Source: Hordeum vulgare subsp. vulgare
Taxonomy: Eukaryota; Streptophyta; Magnoliopsida; Poales; Poaceae
DNA length: 64,000 nt
Direction: 5' to 3'
Assembly (NCBI RefSeq): GCF_904849725.1
Contig: NC_058519.1
Span: forward strand, 183,137,703-183,201,702
Within the stretch, counting starts at the first letter, position 1. Every line of letters begins with the position of its first letter. Below the pieces are notes generated by a model. It saw nothing but the letters and a program-made list of their open reading frames with translations, was not told the origin of the DNA and did not search any database. The position numbers and the translations under genes were made by a program. Positions 49,109-61,475 of this stretch are shown piece after piece.

Positions 49109-52100
49109 TGTAGCGACCCGACTCAAAACGAGTAAAGCCTCTGTGTATCTATGCCATCCCTGGATCAGCATGCTGGCACACACAGTACATCAATGTATAT
49201 ATCAAAGTGCAATCACATGGAAATAGCGTAAAACTGATCTACACCTTAAATATCTCAACGGAAGCAGTCAAGGGAGTGGAGTCCCAATAAACACCAAAGG
49301 CAAGTTGAGTGTAGACCGTAACCCTGAATCGTACTCTTACTCGTCGAAGAAAAATTTCTGCAACATAAGACGTTGCAGCCGTGTAGGTCAGCATATTGAA
49401 TATGCCGGCAAGTCACATATGAGAGGGGGTAAAATATCATCTATACTATATGCATATATGGCAGGTCGTGTTGTAAGTTGTAGCGTAAAGCAAATTTTCT
49501 CCTACAACAAGAGGGGCTAAAAGCAAAATATTACTACGCTGTTGGTTGTTAATGAGATGGTTCCGCCAACCAGTTCTCATACCCAGGTTATAAATATTAC
49601 CCTCATCAAATATATATAATGGTGTTGACAATTCCAGATAACTTCAGTTCCTTTGGCTCAAGTTGTCCATGACCGTGGACATGGCTAATCGATTAGGTTT
49701 GAGTACTCTGCAGAGTTTTGCACATGTTCCCCACAAGATTTGATCGCCTCCGGTATGTCCTCGCACTTCGGGGTGTTTGAAGACAGGATGATCAAAACAT
49801 GGTCTTTCAATGGGTCCCTCTGAATCCCTGTCGGTGCCCATCCAATCCTATCGTTCTTCTACATCTGCTAGCACCGCCTGTCCAGAGTCGCCGCGTTGTC
49901 CAACCAAGCCAGAGCCCATAATGACTTGTGGTTGTGCAGGTAAGCCTTGGGTCTTGAAAATATCCGTCCATCTCTTTGAGCCTGGGTGAAGCTTTCCGCA
50001 AGATGTCATGGCACGTCTCCAGCATCCCGGGTCATCCACTGGTTTCTCCAGGGAGCCGATCAACCGTCCTTCACCCAGAGTTGCATTGCATCACGAGGTC
50101 TTGAAAAGTCTTGACTTAATCGGTCTTGGTTATTAAATTATTCTCGCATCACTCGTGATAAACTCTCAACCAGAATCCCGTCTACTCAAGCATAGCAATA
50201 TGAAATTTTTCGTCCCGGGCCAAGTAACGGGGTTGTTGGGTGCCTACCAGATGATACTACAATATGTAACCGTAATTTCCAAGTACCTAGTCAGCATGCA
50301 AATTGGGCATAGGATGGTAGAACTACGATGCATAAAACATAGGTGATACATGATCAAATGACTTGCCTGGTGATGTTGACGAGGAAGAATTATCGTTTCT
50401 CGAGAAATAACTTGATAGACTATTCGTCACTCTCCGATGAAATCTATATAACAAACATATCATTCACATAAGCACTCAATACTAGCAATCATTCTAGCAA
50501 TCAAAACAGAAGAGAGAGCGAATAAGAATCCGAAAGAAACTTCAACTAAAACTAGGAGTCTTCTACTACATCAAACACTAAATAGTTTTTTTTGTTCTAA
50601 CTGAAAATAAAACATTAAATAACAGAGAACTAAGATACAAATTTAACCAAGATAAAATAAAGTATTTTACATAAAACTATTTTGAAAGTATTTTCAAATG
50701 GGAGTTGAAACAGTAGAGAAATCAATTGCAAGTTATTAGAGAACTAGAATTGATTTCATGATAACAAATAAAAATAAAAATAAAAATTTGTTGAAAACCT
50801 ACTGTTATCTAACAGAAACAAAATATAAACTTTCTGAAATATAAAAGAAAATAATTTAAAAACAATTATAGAAAAAGAAATAGCCATAATCCTAAAAGAA
50901 CTAAAACAGAATCTGTTTTGGTAAAAACCCCAAGTAAAATTATTTAAAAAATTGAAACTTAAACTACTGAAAGATATGATTACTAGGAAACAGCGGCAAA
51001 AAGAATTAAATTAAAATCTATTTTTAACTCCCAGAATAAGCAAAACAAGGTTTAAACTAAATCTGGTCTAATTCAAATTTGAAAATTTCAAACATAGACA
51101 AATAATATGTTTCGTAAATTACAAGATGTGATCTAACGCAAAAAGAATCACCTAATTCGGAGTTATAGACTAATAGATATGAATTTTATAAGTTTGCTCT
51201 TTTTCTGAAAAAAACTGTGACGCGATTTCTATGAAGCTCACCGTGGCTGACACAGAGGAAGAACTCCGGCGAGGTGGCTGCTCCGGCGAGGTGGGGAGGT
51301 CGCCGGCGGGGTGGGGAATCGGCGGAGGAGTAGCACGGCAGGGGGTGGGGCGCTGGAGAGGCTCGGCAGGGGTGATGGGGAAGCGCCATGAGACCTACTG
51401 TACTCCGTTCTTGACAGGAAGATGAGGATGGTGGCGCCGTGGCTACGAGCAGGGAGAAGGCGAGGTGATGGGGAAAATGGAACGAGGAGAGTCGAGGCTC
51501 TCTTATAGGGGTGGTGGGAGGCGAGGGGAGGCAACATATCTCGCGAATCGGGGGAGGGAAGCTTCCACGAAGCTTGTGCCATTGCCTCAGAAGGAAGGGA
51601 ACGAGAGGAGGAAGAAGAAGGGGTATTTGGGCCTGATGTGTTTCCTAACGTGGCCCAAGTACATTCCTAAAATAAGAGATCTCTTTCCCTTTTTATTAAA
51701 ACAGGAATTAATACGATTAAAAGGAAATAGAATATCCTCGGAATATAGGGGTATGATATATTAAAATTTTCAGAAAAATAAATCCAAAAAGATGGGCATT
51801 TTTCCACTACCAAAATAAATACTTCAAAAAAATGTTTTTTAGAAAATCCCTAAATTGGTTTATTTTCTTTTTGCAAATATTTTTCAAATAAACCTTGGGT
51901 TTTATGGTCCAAATATTTCAAAGGAATATCCCCGGTTTGGAGGGTCATGTTCCTCCTCTCTTTCTTGCTTGGCAAGAATTATTTTCGGGGTATTTCTCGG
52001 GGAAGAAAAATATAGAAGCAAGGGCTCATATTTGAAAGGATTCAAATGCAAACTTCGTTCAAATTCTTTATAGTTGAAGAAGTCATGTCATCTTCTCTCT

Positions 52101-52268
52101 TTGCTTTTAAATGATTGAATTTGAATTCACTGGAGAAGGGGAAAGTCATTTTATTCCCTCTCATTCAAAAGTTTTTGAAAAGTTTCAAACTCCACTCAAG
52201 TTTAAATCACTCAATCAAACAAACAATCTAATAATTATTTTTAACATTCCAAATTTTGGGATGTTACA
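49109..52268 (-). mobile_element. 5' LTR of the gag-only element (3160 bp)
   Basis: TGTAGCGACC to GGGATGTTACA. It keeps the roughly 360 bp AT-rich stretch (50653-51012) absent from the left LTR. Scattered substitutions and small indels relative to the left LTR suggest an insertion of moderate age. Confidence 0.93.
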
Positions 52269-55200
52269 CGCACTCAGTTGGCAAATTTTTAATTAAGCTT
52301 ACTTCAAGTTATCTAGAACCACATGTAACAAAGTTTCCACATTGCCACATAACCGCGGGCACGGCTTTCCAAAAGATTTAACCCTGCAGGGGTGCTCCAA
52401 CTAGTCTATCACAAATTACCACAAGCCGCATAAAAACCTCAATCACAAAACTTGTGATCTCCTCGGATTCCTTAGTGGAAAACCTCAACTCTGAGATTAC
52501 CCAAAGCATCACCGGAATCCCGATGCACAAGACATTCGCCAAAGGTAAAACTAATCCAGCAAGGCCGCCCGACGTGTCGACGATCCAGATAGGAGCCACG
52601 TATCTCGTTCTCAGGACACGACGGATTGTCCAAACTTCCGGTAGGCCAAACACAAAGTTTCCCCTGGTAGCCACCGACGGTTGACAGGTTGGACCAACAC
52701 TCATGCGGAGCACTGGCCCGGGGTTTATTAATTATCCACAGGTGTCGGCAGGTCCCTATGCTTTTATTAGGTTATTAGGAAAATGTAGTACCAAAGTTCG
52801 GCCTTGCCAGACCAGCTTTAATCTAAGACGAATTATCAAGGGGGTCCCCATAACAACCCCTATCGTGTTAGGAGTGCTCAATTATGGAATATAACACCGG
52901 TAGCCGAAACTAAGGCAGCAAAGGTGGAACAAAACACCAGGCTAGAAAGGCCGAGCCTTACACCTTTTACCAAGTATATAGGTGCATTAAATTACTTAGC
53001 ATTAATATGGTGATATAACAAGGAACCCATATCATCACATGGAAGCAACTGCACCTGCAAATAGCAACGCTAATATATGGTTAAGCAAGCGGTAACATAG
53101 CCAGTCAGTGGTTTGCTAGGTTCTACATAGGTTGAAGGTTTTCATGACAATGTTGGGAGGCTGGTATTTAACAGGTGGTAGGCAGCGAGACATAACGATA
53201 GAAACGAAACTACTAGCATGGCAATGATAGTAATGCTATCTAGGGAAATGATCATCTTGCCCGAGATCCCGCTAAGAAGAAGAACGACTCCGTGAAGCAG
53301 ACGAACCGACGAAGTCAAACGACACGCTTGCGGAACTCTATCGAGACGAAGCAAACCGAAAACAAGAATAAACACACTATATTCACCACATGATGCACAA
53401 CACATATGATGCATGAACGGTATCAATTATGCACGGTATGACATGGCAATTCACACAATCAAACACTACACATTAAGTTAAGTTCAATATGCAACGAGTT
53501 GCATATCGACGAAACTCCACATTTAATTATTTAGTTCACTCCCGTTTATTTTCACGGCCATATTAAATGTTGGTTAAACATGGCAAGAGGTGAAGCGTAA
53601 TTAAGCTACCTATCTAGGCATTTCAAATGAGGTCGGAAACGACTTATAGCATCTCCGAACTGACCCCATATGTTAATTTATAATTCTGTCCAGACCTGAA
53701 CTAACACATTTTAGTATTTGTTAAAAAGAAAAATAAAGTGGTTCACGTGATTCTACGTGTCGTTCCAATCAATTTACACATAGAGATCATTGCAAACGGG
53801 GCTACGGTTCAAAAGATATGATCACCGCAAGATATGATGCCATGAATGCAATATGTATGAAATGACAGTCACAAGCATTTCAAACAAGAAGGCAGGAACA
53901 TAATATGAACCTACACGAGATTCCAAGCAAGTTTCATATATGACACGTTCCAAACGGAGCAACGCTTCAACAAATACAAGCTAAACAAGAAATGACTACA
54001 GTGTGTCCAAAACAGCAACATGACATTTTCTACACCCTAGAACAACGAGCTACATAATCTAAAATGCTCAAACATGACATGAAATAGTAGTGGTCAAGAT
54101 GCACAACAACCCCCTACTGAAAACAACTAGCATGGAAGCATGGATCACTAGGAAATGAACTCAAAAAATGGTAAGTAGCACACAATTTCAGACTTAGAGA
54201 AAATATCAGTTTTGACAGTGCAGTTTTCAACGAGAAGGCATATTGACAACACTAAAACTATATGCTACGGGGCACCGAATGACATGAAAATTTCAGCATG
54301 CTAGAGAATCTTAAGGACTACAAATAACCCCATTGGACCAACCCCAAAAGTGTTGTAGATCACTAGCAAAACTCATGGAAAGACAACAACAAAATATAAC
54401 AGATCTCAGACTTAGAAATATTTCGGCATCTCCAAATCAACACTATTTTCTAGCATGTTGGCAACAAGCAAACAACACGTAAACATGGATTTCTATCGCG
54501 ACCAAAATACTAGGGGCTATCCTACATATCCAAGAGCATATTTCTAGTTCACAACTAATTCATATCACGCACGGAATAAATCCCACAAAATAAATAAGAG
54601 GGCAACATGGCAAAATATCATGCGCGCTAACTAGCTCAAAAGCTAAAACTAATTGCATCAATATATTCTACGGATTTTTCTACCCCGAAAACATATATAA
54701 TATGTGGGGTTCGAAAAATAAAACTAACACCACACATATATGCGAGAACATGTCCTAAAAACGACATAACAAACTATTGACAGCTCCTACATGCAAAAAT
54801 GCAAGCAACTACTCTAAAATACATGGCAAAGGGTCACCAACATCGTGAACATTTTATCTACGGGATTTGAACAAATCGGACGCGCATAAAAATATCTACG
54901 CAACAATTAACCTATTGGGACAGCACGCAAATCTAGGCAAACGGCAGATCAAACCACTCCAAACATGCATGCAAGATGCAAAATATTGTTCTATGCGTAA
55001 AACTACACGAGTTACATGTACAACTCATCGCAATCCTACGCAGGGAATAAAAGTTACAGCCGTTTTAAAAATACCCTATTTCCTCAAATTATTAAATTCA
55101 CCGGGATAATAGAAACATGTCCACGGGCCGAATATGAGCATGCCCAATCTAACTAAGCATCGCTCGGGCGTGATATAAAGGAGGCTAGAAGGTGGCTCAC

Positions 55201-56386
55201 CTTGGGCCACAACGGGCCGAATCTGGCTCGTGGTGGCGTCTGGTCGTCGGGCCGCAGGAGATGGGCCAGCTCGGGGCGCAGGTGGCCCAGGAGGCCACAC
55301 ATGGTGAGACGGTCAACGCAAGCGAGTGCTGGCGAGGCTGGCGCCGTCTCCCAGCCTGTTCGAGCGGGAGAACAAGGGCTGCACCGGCGATGGGGGGCTG
55401 CAGGCTCGAAGAGGCGGCGCTCCAGCGAGGGACCGGCTAGACCGAGGCAGCCGGCGACGGATCCAGCCTCGGCGCTGCCGGATCGGGCCGAGGGACGCGG
55501 CAGGCGGCGGGACTGGCGAGGGTTGGGTGCCTGGGGAGCTCAGGCTCCTCCATGGTTGCGGCTGGCTGGAGCTCGAGGCATGTGTTGGTTCTGTGGTCGC
55601 CGGACGTGTCCGGTTGCTGGCGCGGACATGTTCGGTAGGTGGGAAACTGGCCGAATCTAAGCCTTTGGATGGAAATCCAATGGTCTAGATCTGATTTGAG
55701 GTTGGATTTCGAGGAGAGAGGAGGTAGAGCTAGCAGGTGGGTTTTTTTCTATGGGGTGGCTGCAAAAATGTCTAGGGGAAACTCTATTGGAGTGAGAGAG
55801 GTCTCTCCATGGGGTGTTATTATATAGGGTTGGGCTATGGTGGGTTGGACCTCGTCCTTCCAATCATGATCCGACGACCACGAATGGAGGAAGTGGCTAG
55901 GTGGGTTTAATGGGCTGTGTAGTTGGGCTATGTAGGGATGAGAGGGAAATGGTGCGGCCCGTGACAGAGTTTTTAAAACACTGAACGTCCGACAGTTAAA
56001 CTGACTATAGTGCCGCTATATGATAAACGGTACGGGTATCAAACTAGCTCTGATTGCGACGAAAATTGTGAGGTTGTCCACCTACACTAAATTAAGACCG
56101 CACGCCAAGTTTCAACCCAATCCGGGAATATTTTATACACACTTTTAAAAACAATAATTTAACGATGTCGCGGTGGCGTGTGTGTGTGGTTGGTCTCAAT
56201 ACGGTCAACGACGAACACGGAGAGAACCGGCAACTAATAACGGATGCAATTTTTGAAACTAGTGGCAACGGAGTGCCGATGCAATGCAGATGATGCGATG
56301 ATGAATGCGACATACCATTATAACACGGCGACAACGGAATAAAAGGGGAATCTTCTAAAGCATCGGTCTCGGGCTGTCACATGTAT

Positions 56387-57284
56387 GTTGGTGACCGAAA
56401 GTTGTTCGGAGTCCGAGATGAGACCCCGAACGTCACGAGGAGCTCCGGAATAGTCCGTACTTAAAGATTGATATATAGGAAAGTTGCATTTGGCTCCCGA
56501 AAAAATTTCGGGCATTACCGATAAAGTACCGGGAGTGACGAATGGGTTCCGGGGTTTTATCGGGAGGGGCCACCCACCCGGGAGAGGACCTAATAGGCCT
56601 AGAGGTGGCACACCAGCCCCTAGTGGGCTGGTGCGGCCAGCCCAATAAACCTATTTTCGGCCAAGGTGCAAAAAGAAAAGGAAAAGGAAAAAAGGAAGGA
56701 GGTGGCCAAGTAGGAAGGGAGTCCTCCACCAAACCGAATTGGAGGAGGACTCTCCTCCCTTGGCTCGGCCGAGCTCTCCTCCTTGGAGTAGGAGGCAAGG
56801 CAACCTTCCCTCATATTCCTCCTATATATAGTGGAGGGTTTGAGGGCCAAATACAACAGAAAAGCCACGTGCTGCCCTCTCCTCCATAGATTGCCCCCCT
56901 CGTCTAGATTAGTCCGGTATAGCTTGGCGAGGCCTTGCGGGATTAGTTCACCACCACCACCGTGCCGTCGTGCTGTCGGAGGACTCATCTACCTCTCCGC
57001 CCCTCTTGTTGGATCAAGAAGGCGAAGATCGTCATCGAGTTGTACGTGTGTTGAACGCGGAGGTGTCGTCCGTTCGGCGCTAGATCGGGACGGAGTTCAT
57101 GGGACGACTTGCGCTTTGGGTCGCGAAGACGTTCGACAACATCAACCGCGTTTATTAACGCTTCCCGCTTAGCGATCTACAAGGGTATGTGAATTCGATC
57201 TCCCCTCTCGTAGATGATCATCACCATGGATAGGTCTTGCGTGTGCGTAGGATTTTTTTGTTTCCCATGCAACGTTCCCCAACA
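56387..57284 (+). mobile_element. 3' LTR of Angela element 2, right part
   Basis: Resumes the LTR after the TGTAT duplication and ends in ACGTTCCCCAACA at 57284. It contains the usual Angela promoter region and the transcribed part (GTGTGTTGAACGCGGAGGTG, CGATCTACAAGGGTATG). Confidence 0.93.
56822..56831 (+). promoter_or_regulatory. LTR TATA box, Angela element 2
   Basis: CTATATATAG at the same LTR position as in element 1 (31351-31360). Confidence 0.6.
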
Positions 57285-57549
57285 CCTCCCTCCCTCCACC
57301 CTCTCTCTCTCTCTCTCCACCTCTCTCTCTCTCCATCCATCTCTCCACCCTCTCTATCTCTCTCTCCACCTCTATCTCTCTCTCTCCCTCTCCCTCTCCC
57401 TCTCCCTCTCCCCACTCTCTCTCTCTCCCTCCCTACCCCTTCATCCCTCCCTCCCCCTCCCTACCCCTACCCCTTCATCTCTCCCTCCCTCTCCCTCTCC
57501 CTATCCCCTCCCCCTCTCTCTCTCCCTCTCTCTCTCCATCCCCCCTCTC

Positions 57550-57605
<56 letters not shown>

Positions 57606-57670
57606 CTCCCTCTCCCTCCATCTCTCTCTCCATCCCTCTCCCTCTCCCTCCCTCCCTCCCTCTCTCTCAT
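57285..57670. repeat. CT-rich low-complexity tract with TA microsatellite
   Basis: Almost pure C and T on the plus strand (CCTCC, CTCTCT and CCCTCT runs) with about 15 TA units at 57571-57600. It begins exactly where the Angela LTR ends. Long ORFs on both strands here are composition artefacts. Confidence 0.95.
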
Positions 57671-57699
57671 GTTCTTGATGTGGCACTATCTTGATGTAC

Positions 57700-58722
57700 C
57701 ACGTGCTTTGTTAATATAGTTGGATCATATGGTATTTTTCCCTCTCTGTCATGTGATGAACTGAGTCTTTCCCTTTGAGGTTTCGTTATGTTGGATTGAA
57801 TACTTTGGATTTAAGAACACTTTATATATGTTTTGCATGTGGGTACTCGTGGTGACAATGGGGTATTCTATTGAGTCAATTGATATATGTTTTGGTCATC
57901 AACTTGCGGATTCCATGGTGACATTGGGTATTCAAGGAACATAGGTTGATGCATATTTTCATACTACTTTCTCCTATAGAAATTTTGACTACTCTTTGAA
58001 GTTCTCTATGTTGGATTGAAAATGATGAATGTGAAATTGTTTGATGCATGTCGAATAATTAGCTCATGTATACTTGTTGTGGCATTGAGTATGTAGGTGA
58101 CATTAGAGTTGATTGATGTGTATCATAGGTGTTATTATAGTAAAAACTTTAGGGTTGTTTGTGACACTTATAGAGATGGATCGATAGATTGATCATAAAG
58201 GATAACTTTGAGGTGGTTCTACTATGTACAACAATTTCTTCTTATGTTTTTCGCTATTGATAAGAACTTTGGAGTGATTCTTTGTTGCAAGTTGGGAGGT
58301 GGTTATATGATTCATTATGTTAGCATTGTTGATAGATTGCACTAGTGAAAGTATGAACCCTATGCATTGTTTCCAAGCACTGATATAACATTTTTCTCTT
58401 TGTTTGCCACTTGATACTTTGTCTTTTTGTATATTTCGGGTTACAAAAACCTATTTCCACCATCCATACTACACTTGTATCACCATATCTTCACCGAACT
58501 AGTGCACCTATACAATTTAGCATTGTATTGGGTGTGTTGGGGACACAAGGGGTTTCTTGTATTTGATTGGAGGGTTGTTTGAGAGAGACCATCTTCATCC
58601 TAGACCTCCCATGGATTGATAAACCTTAGGTCATACACTTGAGGGGAATTTGATGTTGTCCTACAAAACTCCGCACTTGGAGGCCCATCAACATCTACAA
58701 GAATAAAGTTGTGTAGTAGACA
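57700..58722 (+). mobile_element. Old gypsy LTR remnant
   Basis: AT-rich, non-coding, with text I recognise from a widespread Triticeae gypsy LTR end: GTGTTGGGGACACAAG, GAGAGAGACCATCTTCATCC, GGATTGATAAACCTTAGGTC and GTGTAGTAGACATC at about 58709-58722. Boundaries are approximate and no target duplication is seen. Confidence 0.5.
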
Positions 58723-58749
58723 TCGACCTCCTTCAAGAAGCTCACAAAC

Positions 58750-59001
58750 TTGCACTTTCTCACTCTGGTGTGTGCCACCAAACCTTGCAAAGATACCATA
58801 GTCAACAAGTGTGTGGACGAGCATTCACGGTCGACTTTTTGGTGCTTACAACTACGCCGAACTAAGAAGAAGAGACACAAGTTAGCCTCACCTTGGGAAG
58901 GACCATTTGTTATCTCCAAAGCACCGAACGATAACATGTACCTACTGCACGACCTCGGGATAAATGAGGGAGTTCATTGCACAAAATTACCACATCTTTA
59001 G
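58750..59001 (+). pseudogene. Gypsy integrase C-terminal fragment
   Basis: The second half of this 83-codon ORF reads HKLASPWEGPFVISKA, then a segment like YLLHDLG. This matches the conserved KLxxxWEGPF tail of gypsy integrases, which binds DNA next to the catalytic core. The first half is not integrase-like, and no catalytic core lies upstream. It follows the LTR remnant at once, so most of the interior was lost. Confidence 0.6.
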
Positions 59002-60430
59002 CTAGATTTGCAGAAAACCACCAAGTCGATAATCCAATGCAAAAATAACCGCTTTCCCAGTAATGTTGTGGCAGAAAGCAATGATGGGGTGATTTGGATT
59101 GCTTGATCACTTTCAAACAAGTGGAGCCATATTACAAGGGTTCGACTTAGAAAAAAATAACACAGATACCCCTAGATTAAAAAATAAAAGCAACTAGAAC
59201 CCTCCCCCTATTCAGCCCGCTTGGCGCGGCACACCCCTTCCCCGAGCGACGAGTGAGGGCAGCGCTGGGCAATGGCCCACCTCCTTCTCTATAGCCCATA
59301 GGTCGATGTCCTCCGGCAACCCGATGCAGCCGACGTTGTGACAGGTAGTGGGATTCCTAAACCACTTTGCATATTTCTCTTTATGGGTAGAGTCAGTATA
59401 GATATGTGCATACACTAGGTAGCCCCGTGTCACATACGGGACCACCATTATTCCTCACTCCGGTTACCAAACGGTGATTAAGGGGAAAGAGGTACCCACG
59501 GACGCAACCTAAGTGGTCTCTATTTTACCCTAACTGCAATGATCAGCTACGGAGAGAGATGGGGCATGTCATGCGAGCCATCGTTGCAACCAAACAGTTC
59601 GCCAACAACAATAACCTTCCATCCAAAATTGGCATACATTGGATGGTCGACTTCTCCCAACATCAAGAAGTTCATTAACATAAACATGCAAAGAGGATAT
59701 TAAATCCTAATACCAAATGATCTATTACACACTAGGATTCATCCATATCCCCGAGAAATAGGGGAACTACTCATGCATGGAGGAAACAAACATCATAAAA
59801 TCGTAGAAGAAATCATGAATGGATCACACATGAATCACAAGAGTTGTCCCAAATATGATTCTCTATATTACAACGAGTTGGATGTGGATGATGATGATTA
59901 TGATGAAAGTGGTGATAATGTTGAAGTTCTCCCGATGATGGTGGTGGAGCAGGCGGCCTCCTTCCCGTCGATTCCTTCCTCCCAGTTGCTTTGGAGGTTA
60001 GGGTTCCTCCTTCTGGGGGAGTTTCTGGTGGTTTTGTGCGTCTTATCCCCGATACGATTTCACGGGGGTGGAAATAGTCGATCAGGCGGTGGCGGGGGCA
60101 TGCCATACGAACGCCCATACGAGCGGGCAAGATCGTACGTAACATCATCTTTTTCTCTGGATCCGTCGCAATGTTTTCTGCTTTGGCCTCCTTGCTTGAT
60201 TCTTTATGGTAGGTGATTTTCACTTTAAATAAGTGATTTCACTACCTTTCCCGGGGATATTATCGATATTATAGTAGATGGTCGAAAAAGCATTAAGTGA
60301 GGAAAATCAACAAAAGGAGGTGCACGAACGCGATAAAACGTCATAAAGCCTAACACGCATGAACAAATACTTAAACAAATATCACATAATTTGGACTCAT
60401 CAACAACCTAAATGTCATCTTCTCCCCAAG
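59002..60430. other. Unassigned region
   Basis: No confident gene. A minus-strand ORF (59212-59448, 78 codons) contains KEKYAKWFRNPTTCHNVGC and GLPEDIDLWAIEKEVGHCP and looks coding-like, but I do not recognise it. From about 59700 to 60220 the sequence resembles retroelement LTR text. Nothing else stands out. Confidence 0.4.
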
Positions 60431-60439
60431 GAGGAATGA

Positions 60440-61437
60440 CTTACCAAGTAGCCCTTATCCAACGGTATGCAGGTAGATTCATATACCAAATTTCATAAAG
60501 TGATATCCGGTCCGTGACACCCTCTCGCCTATCAGAACAAAAACCAAAAGTGTTAAGATAAGAAAAAGACTAAGCACTATGACGATCATGGAAATAGATA
60601 AGGCACTTATGTTGACGCCTTTGCTGGGTTGATGCTTTTGTTCCTCCTCTTCGGAGTAGAAGAGGATGTCTTTGCCGCCTTGGTAGGGGACCATGCTGCC
60701 TTAAAAGATGTAGCAGAACCGCCGCTCGCCGTCGTAGACTAGCTCTACGGGGGTGCTTGATGCATAGGTGGGCCTTGATGGGATACTCAATGTTGATCCC
60801 ATTCTTTGCCTTCAACTTCCTTGGGTTAGCGCTGGAGTTATTATTCCATTGTCACATTCAAAACCACGTTGTTGGGAGCAACCTTCTTCGAAGACTTCTT
60901 CCAAACCACAACATAACTCGGCTCGACGTAGAGCGGATCGTTCTCCGGCTGATACTCCGAGAGAGAGGTATCAAAGGCATATCCTTCAAAGATCTGATAA
61001 GAAAGGTAGGATCGAGAGTTAGAAAGGAGTTCTGACAAACAAATACCAAAGTAAACTTACTTAGTCAGCGTCTTACCCGTAGGGGTTGGTCAGTTGCGTC
61101 AAACATAAAAAGCCTTCTGCAACTGTAGAAGCAACCATGATCTTCCTTTGGGATGTCCAAGAAGTCTTTGATCCTCGAGACGACGTCACCATCTCTCATA
61201 TGAGCTCTAACCTGCCGATTGTGGTTTTTCTCACAAATGTATTATGGCATGTAGGCAGTCCAGGCCCTCATATATTGTCAACCCCTCTTCCTTCTTCACT
61301 AGAATAATTTTATTGGAGAGGTGGAGACATTCATGAAAGTCTTCATGTCTGCCATGTCTCTTTATCAATGTATTGACTTCAGAGATGCCATGGTAAACTT
61401 TGGGAGACCTCGTGACACGTTGATGATATAGAGCCAA
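60440..61437 (-). pseudogene. Decayed intron-containing gene of unknown family
   Basis: Coding-like pieces occur in order on the minus strand. The first starts near 61437 (LHLSNKIILVKKEEGLTIYE) and, after a frame change near 61233, continues as GDVVSRIKDFLDIPKEDHGC to about 61084. A good donor (GTAAGACG) and acceptor (TTATCAG) bound an intron of about 80 bp. The next exon reads IFEGYAFDTSLSEYQPENDP and VEPSYVVVWKKSSKK. Further on a stop (near 60843), a frame change near 60757 and an in-frame TAA near 60703 break the reading before GSMVPYQGGKDILFYSEEEE. A last exon-like piece (about 60524-60440, LYEIWYMNLPAYRWIRATW) has a good acceptor and a donor (GTAAGTCA). The hydrophobic ORF at 60479-60694 is therefore more likely intron than a membrane segment. 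I do not recognise the family. Confidence 0.55.
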
Positions 61438-61475
61438 GGTGCCTTCAAGTCCTTCACAGGTTTGTGAAGGGTATA

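Larger units (their letters stand above)
43021..52268 (-). mobile_element. Complete gag-only gypsy element, nested
   Basis: Left LTR 43021-45817, interior 45818-49108, right LTR 49109-52268. The plus-strand ends are TGTAGCGACCCGAC and GGGATGTTACA, with target duplication CGCAC at 43016-43020 and 52269-52273. Primer site next to the right LTR and polypurine tract (AGTGTGGTAGGTT, minus) next to the left one give minus orientation. The 3.3 kb interior codes only for gag-like proteins, so copying must have relied on enzymes from another element. Confidence 0.92.
42330..56381 (-). mobile_element. Gypsy solo LTR (about 4.8 kb), split by a nested element
   Basis: Plus-strand ends are TGTAACGTCC at 42330 and GGGCTGTCACA at 56381, flanked by TGTAT on both sides (42325-42329 and 56382-56386). 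Removing the nested element leaves about 4.8 kb in two parts, 42330-43020 and 52274-56381. No primer site, polypurine tract or retroviral protein occurs in it, so it is best read as a solo LTR from LTR-LTR recombination. The minus-strand start TGTGACAGCCCGAGAC is typical of cereal gypsy LTRs. A GC-rich block lies at about 55190-55660 and a minus-strand TATA-like CTATATAATA near 55820. A GAA microsatellite is at 42624-42654. Confidence 0.82.
39273..57284 (+). mobile_element. Angela/BARE-type copia element 2, 5' truncated and split
   Basis: Plus-strand element made of a pol remnant (39273-41387), polypurine tract and 3' LTR (41439-42329 continued at 56387-57284). Gag, protease and most of integrase are missing; in the nested order they should lie left of the Fatima-like insertion but are not in the window. 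The first LTR base pair reads TA instead of TG. The LTR is interrupted by 14.05 kb of nested gypsy DNA. Confidence 0.9.

Noticed and set aside
55192..55688. Plus-strand ORFs of 82-152 codons
   Set aside because: Inside the GC-rich part of a solo LTR; low-complexity and mutually overlapping.
57214..57719. ORFs of about 150 codons in the CT tract
   Set aside because: Products are Ser/Leu/Pro repeats (or Arg/Glu on the other strand) from a microsatellite.
60479..60694. Apparent membrane protein of 71 codons
   Set aside because: The hydrophobic run coincides with a pyrimidine-rich intron-like sequence ending in a good splice acceptor (TTCTGATAG).
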